A stretch of 64,000 nucleotides of DNA from Hypericibacter adhaerens (lineage in GTDB: Bacteria; Pseudomonadota; Alphaproteobacteria; Dongiales; Dongiaceae): positions 1,550,001 through 1,614,000 of the forward strand of contig NZ_CP042582.1 in NCBI RefSeq assembly GCF_008728835.1, read 5' to 3'. Numbering within the stretch: the first letter of the stretch is position 1; every line of letters starts with the position of its first letter. Under the pieces are notes generated by a model. It saw only the letters and a list, made by a program, of their open reading frames with translations. It was not told the origin of the DNA and searched no databases. Made by a program: the position numbers and the translations under genes. Below, piece by piece: positions 1 to 7,653 of this stretch.

Positions 1-1
1 C

Positions 2-1606
2 TATCAAAGCGAGGGCATCGGCAAGCATGCGGCGATCTATGCCGATGCCGAGCGGCGCAGCATGGCCGCTGCCGATATCCGCTATACGATCTCGGATCTG
101 CATGCCGGGCTGAACGCGGAACGGGAGCTGCCGATCGCGACCGTCGACATGCATGACGCGCTGGAGGATTTTCCGCTGCCTGCCGCCGACCCTCCGGGCG
201 AAGGGCCGCCCGATTTGTGGTATGTCGGCCGCCTCGACCGCAACAAGGGGCCCGATCTTTTCGTCGAGATCGCCGCCCGCCTGCCGCGCAGCCTCTACGG
301 GCGTTGCCGCCTGGCGGGTCCCGACAACCTGTGGGTCGACGGAGAGCGCTGGTCCCACCGGATCGAGGCGCTGGCGGCAGAACGGAATATCGAGGCCCAT
401 TATGTGGGCCAGCTGCCGGACGAGGAGGTGCGAAAACAGGTCTATGGGGGCCGCTCGCTCCTGGTCGTTCCCTCGCGCACCGACGCCTTCAACTATGTCG
501 CCATCGAGGCGCTCGCCAACGGCTGTCCCGTCCTCCTCTCGAAACATGCCGGCGTTGCCGGCTTCCTCGCGGCGCGGCACCCGTCGATCGCTCCGCCGAT
601 CATCGATCCGGAGGACATCGACGGGTCGGCGATGGCGCTGCGCCGGCTCCTGGAGACATATCCCCAGTCGGCCCTGACCCTGCGCGAGAACCTGCGCCGC
701 GCTCCCTTGCCCCGGCCGCGTCAGGATTTCATGGCGGCGATATGGTCCGGCGCTCCCGTCCGGTCGCGGCAAAGCGACGGCGATCTGTCCGGTCTGCATT
801 CCAGGATTCTCGCTCAGCAGCCCCTTGCGATTCCCGCAGCACGGAACTGGCGGACCCGCGGCGGCGAGGCATCGGCACCCGTTCTGTCCTGCATCCTTTG
901 GATGACCCGGCCCGACGCGGAAGCCGCCCGAACGCTCGTATCCTTGTCGGGTGCGAGCCTTCCCGGCGTGGAAGTCCTGGTCGTCGACGATGGCAGCAGC
1001 CCGGGCCGCCCCGTGCGCCGGGCCATCCGCGCGATACTCCCCGAGGCTCGCATTCTGCGTCAGAGCGCCCAGGGCCGCGTCGCCGCCTGGAATCGAGGGC
1101 TGGCCGCAAGCCAAGCGCCTCATGTCTGCTTCCTGGAGCCCGGCGATGGATTCGACCGATGGCTCCTGGAATCGATGATGGCGACGCTTCGGCGCGGCGA
1201 GCCCGATGCGGTGGCGATCTGGGCCGCGATGCGTCTGCTCCATATCGACGGTCGGCCCTATGGCGCGAGCGAGAACAGGGCGGCGAGCGCGGCCGAGGGC
1301 GAACAGGTTCCGGATGCGAGAAGCATCGCCATTCTGTCGCGCCCTGCGCTCGACCGGACCGGGGCCTTCGATACCACCCTCGACCGGCTGTCCTGGCAGG
1401 ATTTGTGGCTGCGCCTCGCCCGCACGGGACGCGTTCTGCGGCACCGCGACGGCTGGGCCTGGCGATGGATGGAGTCGCCGTCGGACGGCGCCGCGGCGTC
1501 AAGCGAGGAGCGGGCGAGGCTGGAAGCGAAGCGGCAGACCCTGGAGCGGTGGAGCGCCGTCGCCGCGTTCTCCGGCATCGCGTCGCGGACGGAGACCTCG
1601 TCGTGA
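2..1606 (+). CDS. Glycosyltransferase, GT4 domain fused to GT2-like domain (5' partial)
   Basis: The reading frame is open from base 2, so the gene begins upstream of the window; an internal ATG at 62 is not the true start. The first half resembles the nucleotide-sugar binding half of a GT4 (GT-B) enzyme: GRLDRNKGPDLF near residue 78 of the visible protein, then SRTDAFNYVAIEALANGCPV, the usual GT4 acidic loop. From about residue 290 a second, GT2-like (GT-A) domain follows, with VVDDGSS and AAWNRGL; its usual metal-binding DxD region reads LEPGD. This looks like a two-domain enzyme building a surface polysaccharide. Donor and acceptor sugars cannot be told. The stop overlaps the start of the downstream epimerase gene, which suggests translational coupling. 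Confidence 0.8.
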   Translation, partial: YQSEGIGKHAAIYADAERRSMAAADIRYTISDLHAGLNAERELPIATVDMHDALEDFPLPAADPPGEGPPDLWYVGRLDRNKGPDLFVEIAARLPRSLYGRCRLAGPDNLWVDGERWSHRIEALAAERNIEAHYVGQLPDEEVRKQVYGGRSLLVVPSRTDAFNYVAIEALANGCPVLLSKHAGVAGFLAARHPSIAPPIIDPEDIDGSAMALRRLLETYPQSALTLRENLRRAPLPRPRQDFMAAIWSGAPVRSRQSDGDLSGLHSRILAQQPLAIPAARNWRTRGGEASAPVLSCILWMTRPDAEAARTLVSLSGASLPGVEVLVVDDGSSPGRPVRRAIRAILPEARILRQSAQGRVAAWNRGLAASQAPHVCFLEPGDGFDRWLLESMMATLRRGEPDAVAIWAAMRLLHIDGRPYGASENRAASAAEGEQVPDARSIAILSRPALDRTGAFDTTLDRLSWQDLWLRLARTGRVLRHRDGWAWRWMESPSDGAAASSEERARLEAKRQTLERWSAVAAFSGIASRTETSS

Positions 1607-2568
1607 GCGGGAACGGGATCGCCGCCGGGGCATCGGCTCTCGCGGGCAAGCGCGTCCTTGTCACGGGTGCCAGCGGGTTTCTCGGCCGGGCGCTGTTTCC
1701 CCGCCTGCATGCGCAGGGCGCCCGCTTGCGCGGCTTCATGCGCACGGCCCCGCTCTCGTTCGAGAGCGAGGCGGAGACCGAGATCCGTCTCGGTGACATC
1801 GCCGATGCCGCCGCGGTCCGTGAAGCCGTGCGAGGCGTCGCCGCCGTCGTTCATCTGGCGGCCTTGGCGTCCGTTCCCGATTCGCTTCGCGATCCCGCGC
1901 CGTTCTTCCGGACCAACGTGGCGGGGACATTCAATCTGCTGGACGCGTGCCGGAACAGCGGCGTGGAGCGGCTGGTCTATGTCAGCTCCTCGCAGGTCTA
2001 TGGACCGCCGCGCGGCGGGGCGATTGCCGAGGATCACCCCCTCGAGCCGGCGACACCCTACGCAGGCTCGAAGGCGGCGGCCGAGATGCTGGTGCGCTGC
2101 CATCAGCGCGCCTATGGCCTGGCGACCGTGATTCTGCGCCCCTTCAACATCTATGGCCCCGGCCAGTCGCGCGCGGCCCTGATCCCCACGATCGTGACGC
2201 AGGCGCTGGAAGGCGGCGATCTTCGTCTCGGCCGGGTCGACATCACGCGCGATCTGACCTTCGTGGCGGACGTCGCCGACGCCATCGTCCGCGCCTTGGC
2301 ATCGCCTGCGGCCGTCGGCGGCACGTTCAATATCGGCTCCGGCCGCGGCGTCACGGTGGGCGCTCTGGCCCAGACGATCCTGGATCAGATCGGCTCGCGG
2401 GCCGCGATTCTGAGCGATGCCGGACGAATCCGCGGCCATGAATCCGCGGGCGAAGCGGTGATCGCCAACGCCGACCTGGCGGCTGTTCGTCTCGACTGGC
2501 GTGCCAGCACGACGCTGGAGGAGGGGTTGCGCCGGACCGTTGCCGCCTACCGGAACGACCATCGATAG
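1603..2568 (+). CDS. NAD-dependent epimerase/dehydratase, extended SDR
   Basis: This 321-residue extended short-chain dehydrogenase probably changes an NDP-sugar (UDP-glucose 4-epimerase or RmlB/GMD-like class). The Rossmann motif TGASGFLGR lies at the N-terminus. The catalytic set is present: VSSSQVYG for the serine, then YAGSK for the YxxxK pair. RPFNIYGPGQ follows, which is typical of sugar epimerases. The start chosen is GTG at 1603, which overlaps the TGA of the glycosyltransferase as GTGA; the frame stays open far upstream but there it is only a shadow of the first gene. The exact substrate is unknown. Confidence 0.85.
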   Translation: MSGNGIAAGASALAGKRVLVTGASGFLGRALFPRLHAQGARLRGFMRTAPLSFESEAETEIRLGDIADAAAVREAVRGVAAVVHLAALASVPDSLRDPAPFFRTNVAGTFNLLDACRNSGVERLVYVSSSQVYGPPRGGAIAEDHPLEPATPYAGSKAAAEMLVRCHQRAYGLATVILRPFNIYGPGQSRAALIPTIVTQALEGGDLRLGRVDITRDLTFVADVADAIVRALASPAAVGGTFNIGSGRGVTVGALAQTILDQIGSRAAILSDAGRIRGHESAGEAVIANADLAAVRLDWRASTTLEEGLRRTVAAYRNDHR

Positions 2569-2584
2569 GCGAACGCGGTCGCGG

Positions 2585-3334
2585 TCAGGAGCGCGGTCGA
2601 TCCGGCGGCAGGAAGGTGGACGGCTTGCTCTCCATGATGGCCTGCGCCTTGGCGTAGTCGTCGGGGCTGCCGATATCCAGCCAGAGGCATTCCTCCTGGA
2701 AGCTGAGAACCGGACGTCCCACCTCGATCAGCCGGTTGAGGAGCGCGGGCATGTCCATATGGGTCTCCGCGGGGATGTAGTTCCGAACCGCCTCCCGTCG
2801 CAGGACGTAAAGGCCCATGCTGACATTGTACGAATGTTCCGGCTTCTCCCGGTATTCGATCACGCGCTTGTCCGGCGCGACATCGAGGACGCCGAATTCC
2901 AGCTTCATGTCGCGGCGGAAGGTGGCGACGGTGGCATCGGCGCCGTTGGCATTGTGGAAGGCGAGAAGGCGGCCGACATCGATGTTGGTCAGGAGGTCGC
3001 CATTCGAGACCAGGAAATTCTCCGTCATCCGGTCGAGAACGGCGGCAATGGGGCCGCAGGTGCCCAGCGGCCGGTCCTCGCGGCTGTAGCTGATGCGCAG
3101 ATCCAGCCCCAGCCCGTCCCCGAAGAAAGACTGGATCAGATGGCTCAGGTGATTGGTGGCCAGGACGATGTCGCGGATCTGATGATGCCGGAACTGACGC
3201 AGCAGCAGCTCGAGCACGGGCATGCCGCCGAGCGGCATCAGCGGCTTCGGCAGGACGGCGCTGTAGGGGTAGAGGCGGGATCCCTTGCCGCCGGCCATCA
3301 CGACGGCCTGGGCGCGGGGCTGGTCAGACGGCAT
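2585..3334 (-). CDS. Sugar-phosphate nucleotidyltransferase
   Basis: This 249-residue NTP_transferase-family protein is of the kind that makes an NDP-sugar from a sugar 1-phosphate. The signature AVVMAGGKGSRLYPY is at the N-terminus, followed by LPKPLMPLGG (the lysine contacts the sugar phosphate) and NGDLLTNID, the metal-binding region. It lacks the C-terminal beta-helix or isomerase domains of longer relatives. The start at 3334 is chosen because it leaves a short 11-base overlap with the upstream SDR gene and places the signature at the N-terminus; a start at 3433 would add 33 residues of shadow. It ends 16 bases from the convergent epimerase gene. Nucleotide and sugar are not determined. 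Confidence 0.82.
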   Translation of the reverse strand: MPSDQPRAQAVVMAGGKGSRLYPYSAVLPKPLMPLGGMPVLELLLRQFRHHQIRDIVLATNHLSHLIQSFFGDGLGLDLRISYSREDRPLGTCGPIAAVLDRMTENFLVSNGDLLTNIDVGRLLAFHNANGADATVATFRRDMKLEFGVLDVAPDKRVIEYREKPEHSYNVSMGLYVLRREAVRNYIPAETHMDMPALLNRLIEVGRPVLSFQEECLWLDIGSPDDYAKAQAIMESKPSTFLPPDRPRS

Positions 3335-4307
3335 AGGAGTCCGGTGCCGGCGAAGCCGGCTGGTTGCGGAAGAAGGCGATGGTTTGACGCAGCCCTTCCT
3401 CCAGGGATATCGCTGGCCGCCATCCGGTCGCATCGCAGATGGCGCGGTTGTCGGAAATCAGCCGATCGACCTCGCTCCGGTCCGGCCGGAGCCGCTCGGC
3501 GTCGAGAACGATCTCCGCGCCGCTGGACATGAGCGTCAGGATCGTCCTGGCGACGTCGCCGATGCCGTGGCCGGCGCCCGTTCCCAGATTGAAGGTCCGC
3601 CCCTCGATGCCTTCGGCCCCGGCGGCGGCGAGAAAGCCGGCGACGGTATCGGTCACGAAGGTCAGGTCGCGCACCGGCGCGGTCGCGCCGAGCTTGACGG
3701 TCGGGCCGGCCAGCGCCTGGGTGATGACGGTCGGAATGAAGGCGCGGGTGGATTGCCGCGGCCCATAGGTGTTGAAGGGACGTACCGTCACCACGGGGAC
3801 GCCGAAAGCACGGTGGTAAGCCTCGACGAACTTGTCGGCGGCGATCTTCGAGGCGGCGTAGGGCGACTGGGCCTGCAGCGGGTGGGATTCGTCGATCGGC
3901 ACCGTGAGCGCGCTGCCATAGACTTCAGAGGTGCTGACATGGATCAGGCGGCCGACCGAACCGCGACGGGCGGCTTCGAGCAGGTTGAGGGTGCCGCCGG
4001 CATTGGTCGTGAGATAGGAGCGGGGCGCCCGATAGGAATAGGGAATGGCGATCAGCGCCGCGAGATGGAACACCAGGTCGCTGCCCTCGATTGCCTTGGC
4101 GAGGAACTCGGCATCGCCGATATCGCCGAAGACCAGCCGCGGCTCCCGCGCCAGCGGTGCCGGCAAATGCCGGAGATTCGCGATGCTGCGTTCCGCGTTG
4201 TAGTGGAGCAGGGCCGTGACCTCGGCGCCCTCGGTCACCAGCCGTTCCACCAGATGGCTGCCGATGAAGCCGCCGCCGCCCGTGACGAATGCCCGCTTAC
4301 CCCTCAT
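3324..4307 (-). CDS. NAD-dependent epimerase/dehydratase (GDP-mannose 4,6-dehydratase-like SDR)
   Basis: This is a 327-residue extended SDR. TGGGGFIGSHLVERL is the Rossmann motif, VSTSEVYG carries the serine and YAASK the YxxxK pair, and RPFNTYGPRQS follows, a motif common in GDP-mannose 4,6-dehydratase and UDP-glucose 4-epimerase relatives. The start MRGKRAF at 4307 fits the fold; the frame stays open to 4412, but the extra 35 residues have no SDR character. It is read before the nucleotidyltransferase and overlaps it by 11 bases, so the two form an operon that probably makes and then modifies one NDP-sugar for the glycosyltransferase encoded opposite. Confidence 0.85.
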   Translation of the reverse strand: MRGKRAFVTGGGGFIGSHLVERLVTEGAEVTALLHYNAERSIANLRHLPAPLAREPRLVFGDIGDAEFLAKAIEGSDLVFHLAALIAIPYSYRAPRSYLTTNAGGTLNLLEAARRGSVGRLIHVSTSEVYGSALTVPIDESHPLQAQSPYAASKIAADKFVEAYHRAFGVPVVTVRPFNTYGPRQSTRAFIPTVITQALAGPTVKLGATAPVRDLTFVTDTVAGFLAAAGAEGIEGRTFNLGTGAGHGIGDVARTILTLMSSGAEIVLDAERLRPDRSEVDRLISDNRAICDATGWRPAISLEEGLRQTIAFFRNQPASPAPDSYAV

Positions 4308-4425
4308 CGGCACTCCGATCCGGTCAATCTCGGCATTGCGTGCTCCGGGCGCTCTTTGCACACCCTGGGTCGTCGGTTCGGCGGAGCATAGCAGCCGGCG
4401 GCGGGAGCGCAATCAGGAGCGGTCG

Positions 4426-5529
4426 TCAGTCCAGCAACCGCGTCGCTTCCTCCGCGATCGCGAGCGATGAGGTCAGGCCCGGCGATTCGATGCCGAAGAG
4501 ATTGACCAGGCCCGGCACGCCATGCACGGACCGGCCCTGGATCATCCAATCGGGTGACGGGATGCCGGCCGGCACCAGCTTCGGCCGCACGCCGCAATAG
4601 GCGGGCAGGAGCGCGTCGTCCGGCAGGCGGGGCCAGTAGCGGCGGACGGACTCGTAGAAGGCGCCGGCGCGGTTCGGATCGACCGTGTAGTCGGGCCGCT
4701 CGATCCATTCCACATCCGGGCCGAAGCGGGCGCGGCCGGCCAGATCGAGCGTCAGATGAACGCCGAGCCAGGCATCGTCCGGCGCCGGATAGACGAGATG
4801 GCGGAACGGCGTCTTGCCGGCCAGGCTGAAATAGTTTCCTTTGCAGTAATGGAGCGGCGGCACCAGCGCGGGATCGAGCCCGCCGAGCGCCCGCGCCAGG
4901 GATTGCGCGCCCAGTCCCGCCGCATTGACCAGACGCCGGCAGCGCAGTTCCATCGGCTGCGCGCCGCCGACCTGGAGCCGGAAGCCTCGATCCTCGATGG
5001 TGCCGGCCTCCGCCGGCGCGTGCAGGGCGATCATGGCACCGGCCGCCTCGGCTTCGCCCTGGAGCGCCAGCATCAGCCCATGGGCGTCGACGATCCCGGT
5101 CGAGGGCGAGTGGAGGGCCGCGACACAGGCGATCTCGGGTTCGAGCCGCCGCACCGCGTCCGGCTCCATCCATTCGAGATCGTGAACGCCGTTGGCCTCG
5201 GCCTTGCGGGCGATGGCCTCGAGCTCGGCGATCTCGGAGGGTCCCGTCGCGACGATCAGCTTGCCGATACGCTGGTGCGCGACGCCATGAGCCGCGCAGA
5301 ACGCGTAGAGCCGGTCCTTCCCTGTAACGCAGAGGCGGGCCTTCAGGCTGCCGGGCTTGTAATAGAGTCCCGCATGGATCACCTCGCTGTTGCGCGAGCT
5401 GATGCCGGTGCCGATCGCCTCGGCCGATTCGAGCAGGATGACCTCCTGGCCGGCACGGGCGAGCCGCGCCGCGATCGCCAGGCCGATCACGCCCGCTCCC
5501 ACCACCACGCAATCGATCGTTTCGCTCAT
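4426..5529 (-). CDS. lhgO: FAD-dependent oxidoreductase, L-2-hydroxyglutarate oxidase LhgO-like
   Basis: This 367-residue protein belongs to the DAO-type FAD enzymes. It has GAGVIGLAIAARLARAG at residues 11-27 (FAD dinucleotide fold), then SSRNSEVIHAGLYYKPGSLK, characteristic of LhgO/L2HGDH enzymes, which oxidise L-2-hydroxyglutarate to 2-oxoglutarate. The C-terminal GVRPKLVPAG and GLVNLFGIESPGLTSSLAIA match the second FAD contact of the family. It lies 19 bases downstream of two EamA transporter genes on the same strand, so co-transcription is likely, but a functional link is not evident. Confidence 0.85.
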   Translation of the reverse strand: MSETIDCVVVGAGVIGLAIAARLARAGQEVILLESAEAIGTGISSRNSEVIHAGLYYKPGSLKARLCVTGKDRLYAFCAAHGVAHQRIGKLIVATGPSEIAELEAIARKAEANGVHDLEWMEPDAVRRLEPEIACVAALHSPSTGIVDAHGLMLALQGEAEAAGAMIALHAPAEAGTIEDRGFRLQVGGAQPMELRCRRLVNAAGLGAQSLARALGGLDPALVPPLHYCKGNYFSLAGKTPFRHLVYPAPDDAWLGVHLTLDLAGRARFGPDVEWIERPDYTVDPNRAGAFYESVRRYWPRLPDDALLPAYCGVRPKLVPAGIPSPDWMIQGRSVHGVPGLVNLFGIESPGLTSSLAIAEEATRLLD

Positions 5530-5548
5530 CCGGGCTCGAGATTTCGTC

Positions 5549-6496
5549 TCAGCTGTCGATCGGTCCCGCGCCGGCGACCGGCACGGGGAGGGCCGCCGCC
5601 TTCTTCACACGCGTCTCCCGATGCAGGATATAGCCGCTGCTGGCGATGATGATCGCCGCGCCCGCGATGACGGTCAACGAAGGCAGCTCGCTCCAGATCA
5701 GCCAGCCATAGAGCGTCGCCCAGATCAGCGCGCTGTATTCGATCGGCGCCAGCAGCGAGACCTCGCCATAGCGGAAGGCCTCGGTCATCAGCAACTGGCC
5801 CAGCGCGCCGAAGATGGCGGTGGCCACGAAGACCCAGATATCGATATCCGTCGGCAGCCGGAAATCCCACAGCATGCCGATCCCGGCGCAGACCAGCATG
5901 GCGAAGGAGTTCCAGAAGATCAGGCAGGGCCCGCTCTCGGTCGCGGTCAGCTTGCGCGAGGTGATGAAGAGGAGCGCGTAGGTGAGCGCGGAACCGAGAG
6001 CCGACAGGGCGGCGAGGCCGAACCCCGCGCCCGAGGGCTGCAGAATGATGGTGACGCCGCCGAAGCCGATGAGGACCGCGGCCCAGCGGCGGGGACCCAC
6101 CTTCTCCTTGAGCAGGATGACCGAGAGCGCCGTCATGAAGAGGGGGGCGGCGAAGCCGATCGCGATCGTGTCGGCGATCGGCAGATGCTTCAGCGCATAG
6201 ACGAAGCAGAGCATGGTCACGATCATCAGGATCGCGCGCGTGCCATGTCCCAGGATCCGGCGGCTCTTGATCTGGCGGAGGCCGCCGCTGCGCATCGCGA
6301 GAGCCAGCGCCAGCGGCACGGCGAGCGCGCGGCCGAAGAACATGATCTGCCAGAAGCTGTAGCCGGCGCTGAGCCATTTCAGCGACGCGTCCTGGGCCGA
6401 GAAGGCGGCCACGGTCGCGACCATCAGCAGCACGCCGCGCAAGGGGGCGTTGGCGAGGCCGTCATGCCCGACCGGGCCCTTGCTGCCGGCATTCAT
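5549..6496 (-). CDS. EamA/DMT-family transporter (second of tandem pair)
   Basis: A 315-residue integral membrane protein with about ten hydrophobic segments arranged as two EamA repeats, each ending with the family feature of a conserved E/LKEKVGPRRW or WLIWSELPS region. The drug/metabolite transporter superfamily mostly exports amino acids or other small metabolites. The start at 6496 overlaps the stop of the upstream EamA gene by four bases (ATGA); the frame remains open upstream but only as a shadow. The sequence is clearly paralogous to its neighbour: LKEKVGPRRWAAVLIGFGG here against LREKVGPRRWAAVMIGFVG there. Substrate unknown. Confidence 0.88.
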   Translation of the reverse strand: MNAGSKGPVGHDGLANAPLRGVLLMVATVAAFSAQDASLKWLSAGYSFWQIMFFGRALAVPLALALAMRSGGLRQIKSRRILGHGTRAILMIVTMLCFVYALKHLPIADTIAIGFAAPLFMTALSVILLKEKVGPRRWAAVLIGFGGVTIILQPSGAGFGLAALSALGSALTYALLFITSRKLTATESGPCLIFWNSFAMLVCAGIGMLWDFRLPTDIDIWVFVATAIFGALGQLLMTEAFRYGEVSLLAPIEYSALIWATLYGWLIWSELPSLTVIAGAAIIIASSGYILHRETRVKKAAALPVPVAGAGPIDS

Positions 6497-7404
6497 GCCG
6501 GCTGGCCCTGCGAGGCGCGCCGCTTGCGTTCGCGGTTGACGATATAGAGCGTGCTGCCGACGACGATGAGGGAGCCCGCGATCACGGTGAGGCTCGGCAG
6601 CTGGTTCCACAGCGCCCAGCCGAACAGCGTGGCCCAGACCAGTCCCGTATAGTCGATCGGGGCCACCAGCGAGACTTCGCTGTAGCGGAAGGCCTGGTTG
6701 AGGAAGAACTGCCCGACGCTGCCCGTGACGCCGACCAGGAGGAAGACCCAGAGATCGTTCCAGGTCGGAGTCACCCAGAGCCAGGGCATGGTGGCGCCGG
6801 TGACGATCAGGACGCCGACCGAGTAGTAGAAGAGGATCGTGTGGCTGGGCTCGGTCGCGCTGAGCTGGCGCGAGGTGATGAGCGTCAGCGCATAGAGGAA
6901 GGCCGAGCTGAGGGCCAGCACCGCCGCCCAGTTGAAGCCGGTGCCCGAGGGCTGGAGGATCACCAGCACGCCGACGAAGCCGATCATGACCGCGGCCCAG
7001 CGCCGCGGCCCGACCTTCTCGCGCAGCAGCACCACCGACAGCAGGGTCATGAACAGGGGTCCGGCATAGGTGATCGCCATGGTGTCGGCGAGCGGCAGCA
7101 TCCCCAGCGCGTAGTAGAAGGTCAGCATCGTGCCGATATTGAAGAGCGAGCGCAGGGCATGGCCGCCCGGCCGCAGCGTCTTCAGCGTGCCGATCCCGCC
7201 CGCGCGGGTCGAGATGCCGATCGCGAAGACGATCCCCACTACGTAGCGCAGGAAGGCGATCTGGAAGGGGCTGTAATCGTCGGTCAGCCACTTCACGCCG
7301 GCATCGAGCAGCGTCAGGCAGAAGACCGCGCTCGCCATATAGAGGATGCCGCGGCCCGGCTGGTGGCGCAGCCCCACCGGTCCCGCCGTCGCACTGCTGC
7401 TCAT
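6493..7404 (-). CDS. EamA/DMT-family transporter (first of tandem pair)
   Basis: A 303-residue drug/metabolite transporter with about ten membrane segments and two EamA repeats, and a short basic C-terminal tail (RERKRRASQ). It is the first gene of the run EamA-EamA-lhgO, reading away from the molybdopterin oxidoreductase gene, with about 250 bases of divergent intergenic DNA between them. The tandem arrangement and close similarity suggest a duplication; the pair may act as homodimers or as a two-subunit pump. Substrate unknown. Confidence 0.88.
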   Translation of the reverse strand: MSSSATAGPVGLRHQPGRGILYMASAVFCLTLLDAGVKWLTDDYSPFQIAFLRYVVGIVFAIGISTRAGGIGTLKTLRPGGHALRSLFNIGTMLTFYYALGMLPLADTMAITYAGPLFMTLLSVVLLREKVGPRRWAAVMIGFVGVLVILQPSGTGFNWAAVLALSSAFLYALTLITSRQLSATEPSHTILFYYSVGVLIVTGATMPWLWVTPTWNDLWVFLLVGVTGSVGQFFLNQAFRYSEVSLVAPIDYTGLVWATLFGWALWNQLPSLTVIAGSLIVVGSTLYIVNRERKRRASQGQPA

Positions 7405-7653
7405 GATGATTCCCGCCCCCGAAACTCACGCCGCCAACCATGCCCCTGCGCATGTTGGCCGGGCGGTCAAAGCTTTCGCGAGAGAATGCCCGAAGGCCTG
7501 TGTCAAAGCGAGGGGGTCGAGACCGCCCAGATGGGGGAAAGCCGCTCTTTCGCGCTGCCGAAGAGAATCGTGACGCAGTTGATTTCATTGGATATACAGC
7601 GAGCCCGCGCCGGCCATGACAAATCCGCCGCGCCAGCCTAGATTGGCCGAATC

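Noticed and set aside
217-1602. Long open frame upstream of the SDR gene, in frame with it
   Set aside because: It is a shadow of the glycosyltransferase gene in another frame; it is rich in Arg, Pro and Gly and shows no family pattern. The SDR starts at GTG 1603.
6497-7588. Extension of the second EamA frame over the first EamA gene
   Set aside because: It is a shadow of the first EamA gene in another frame.
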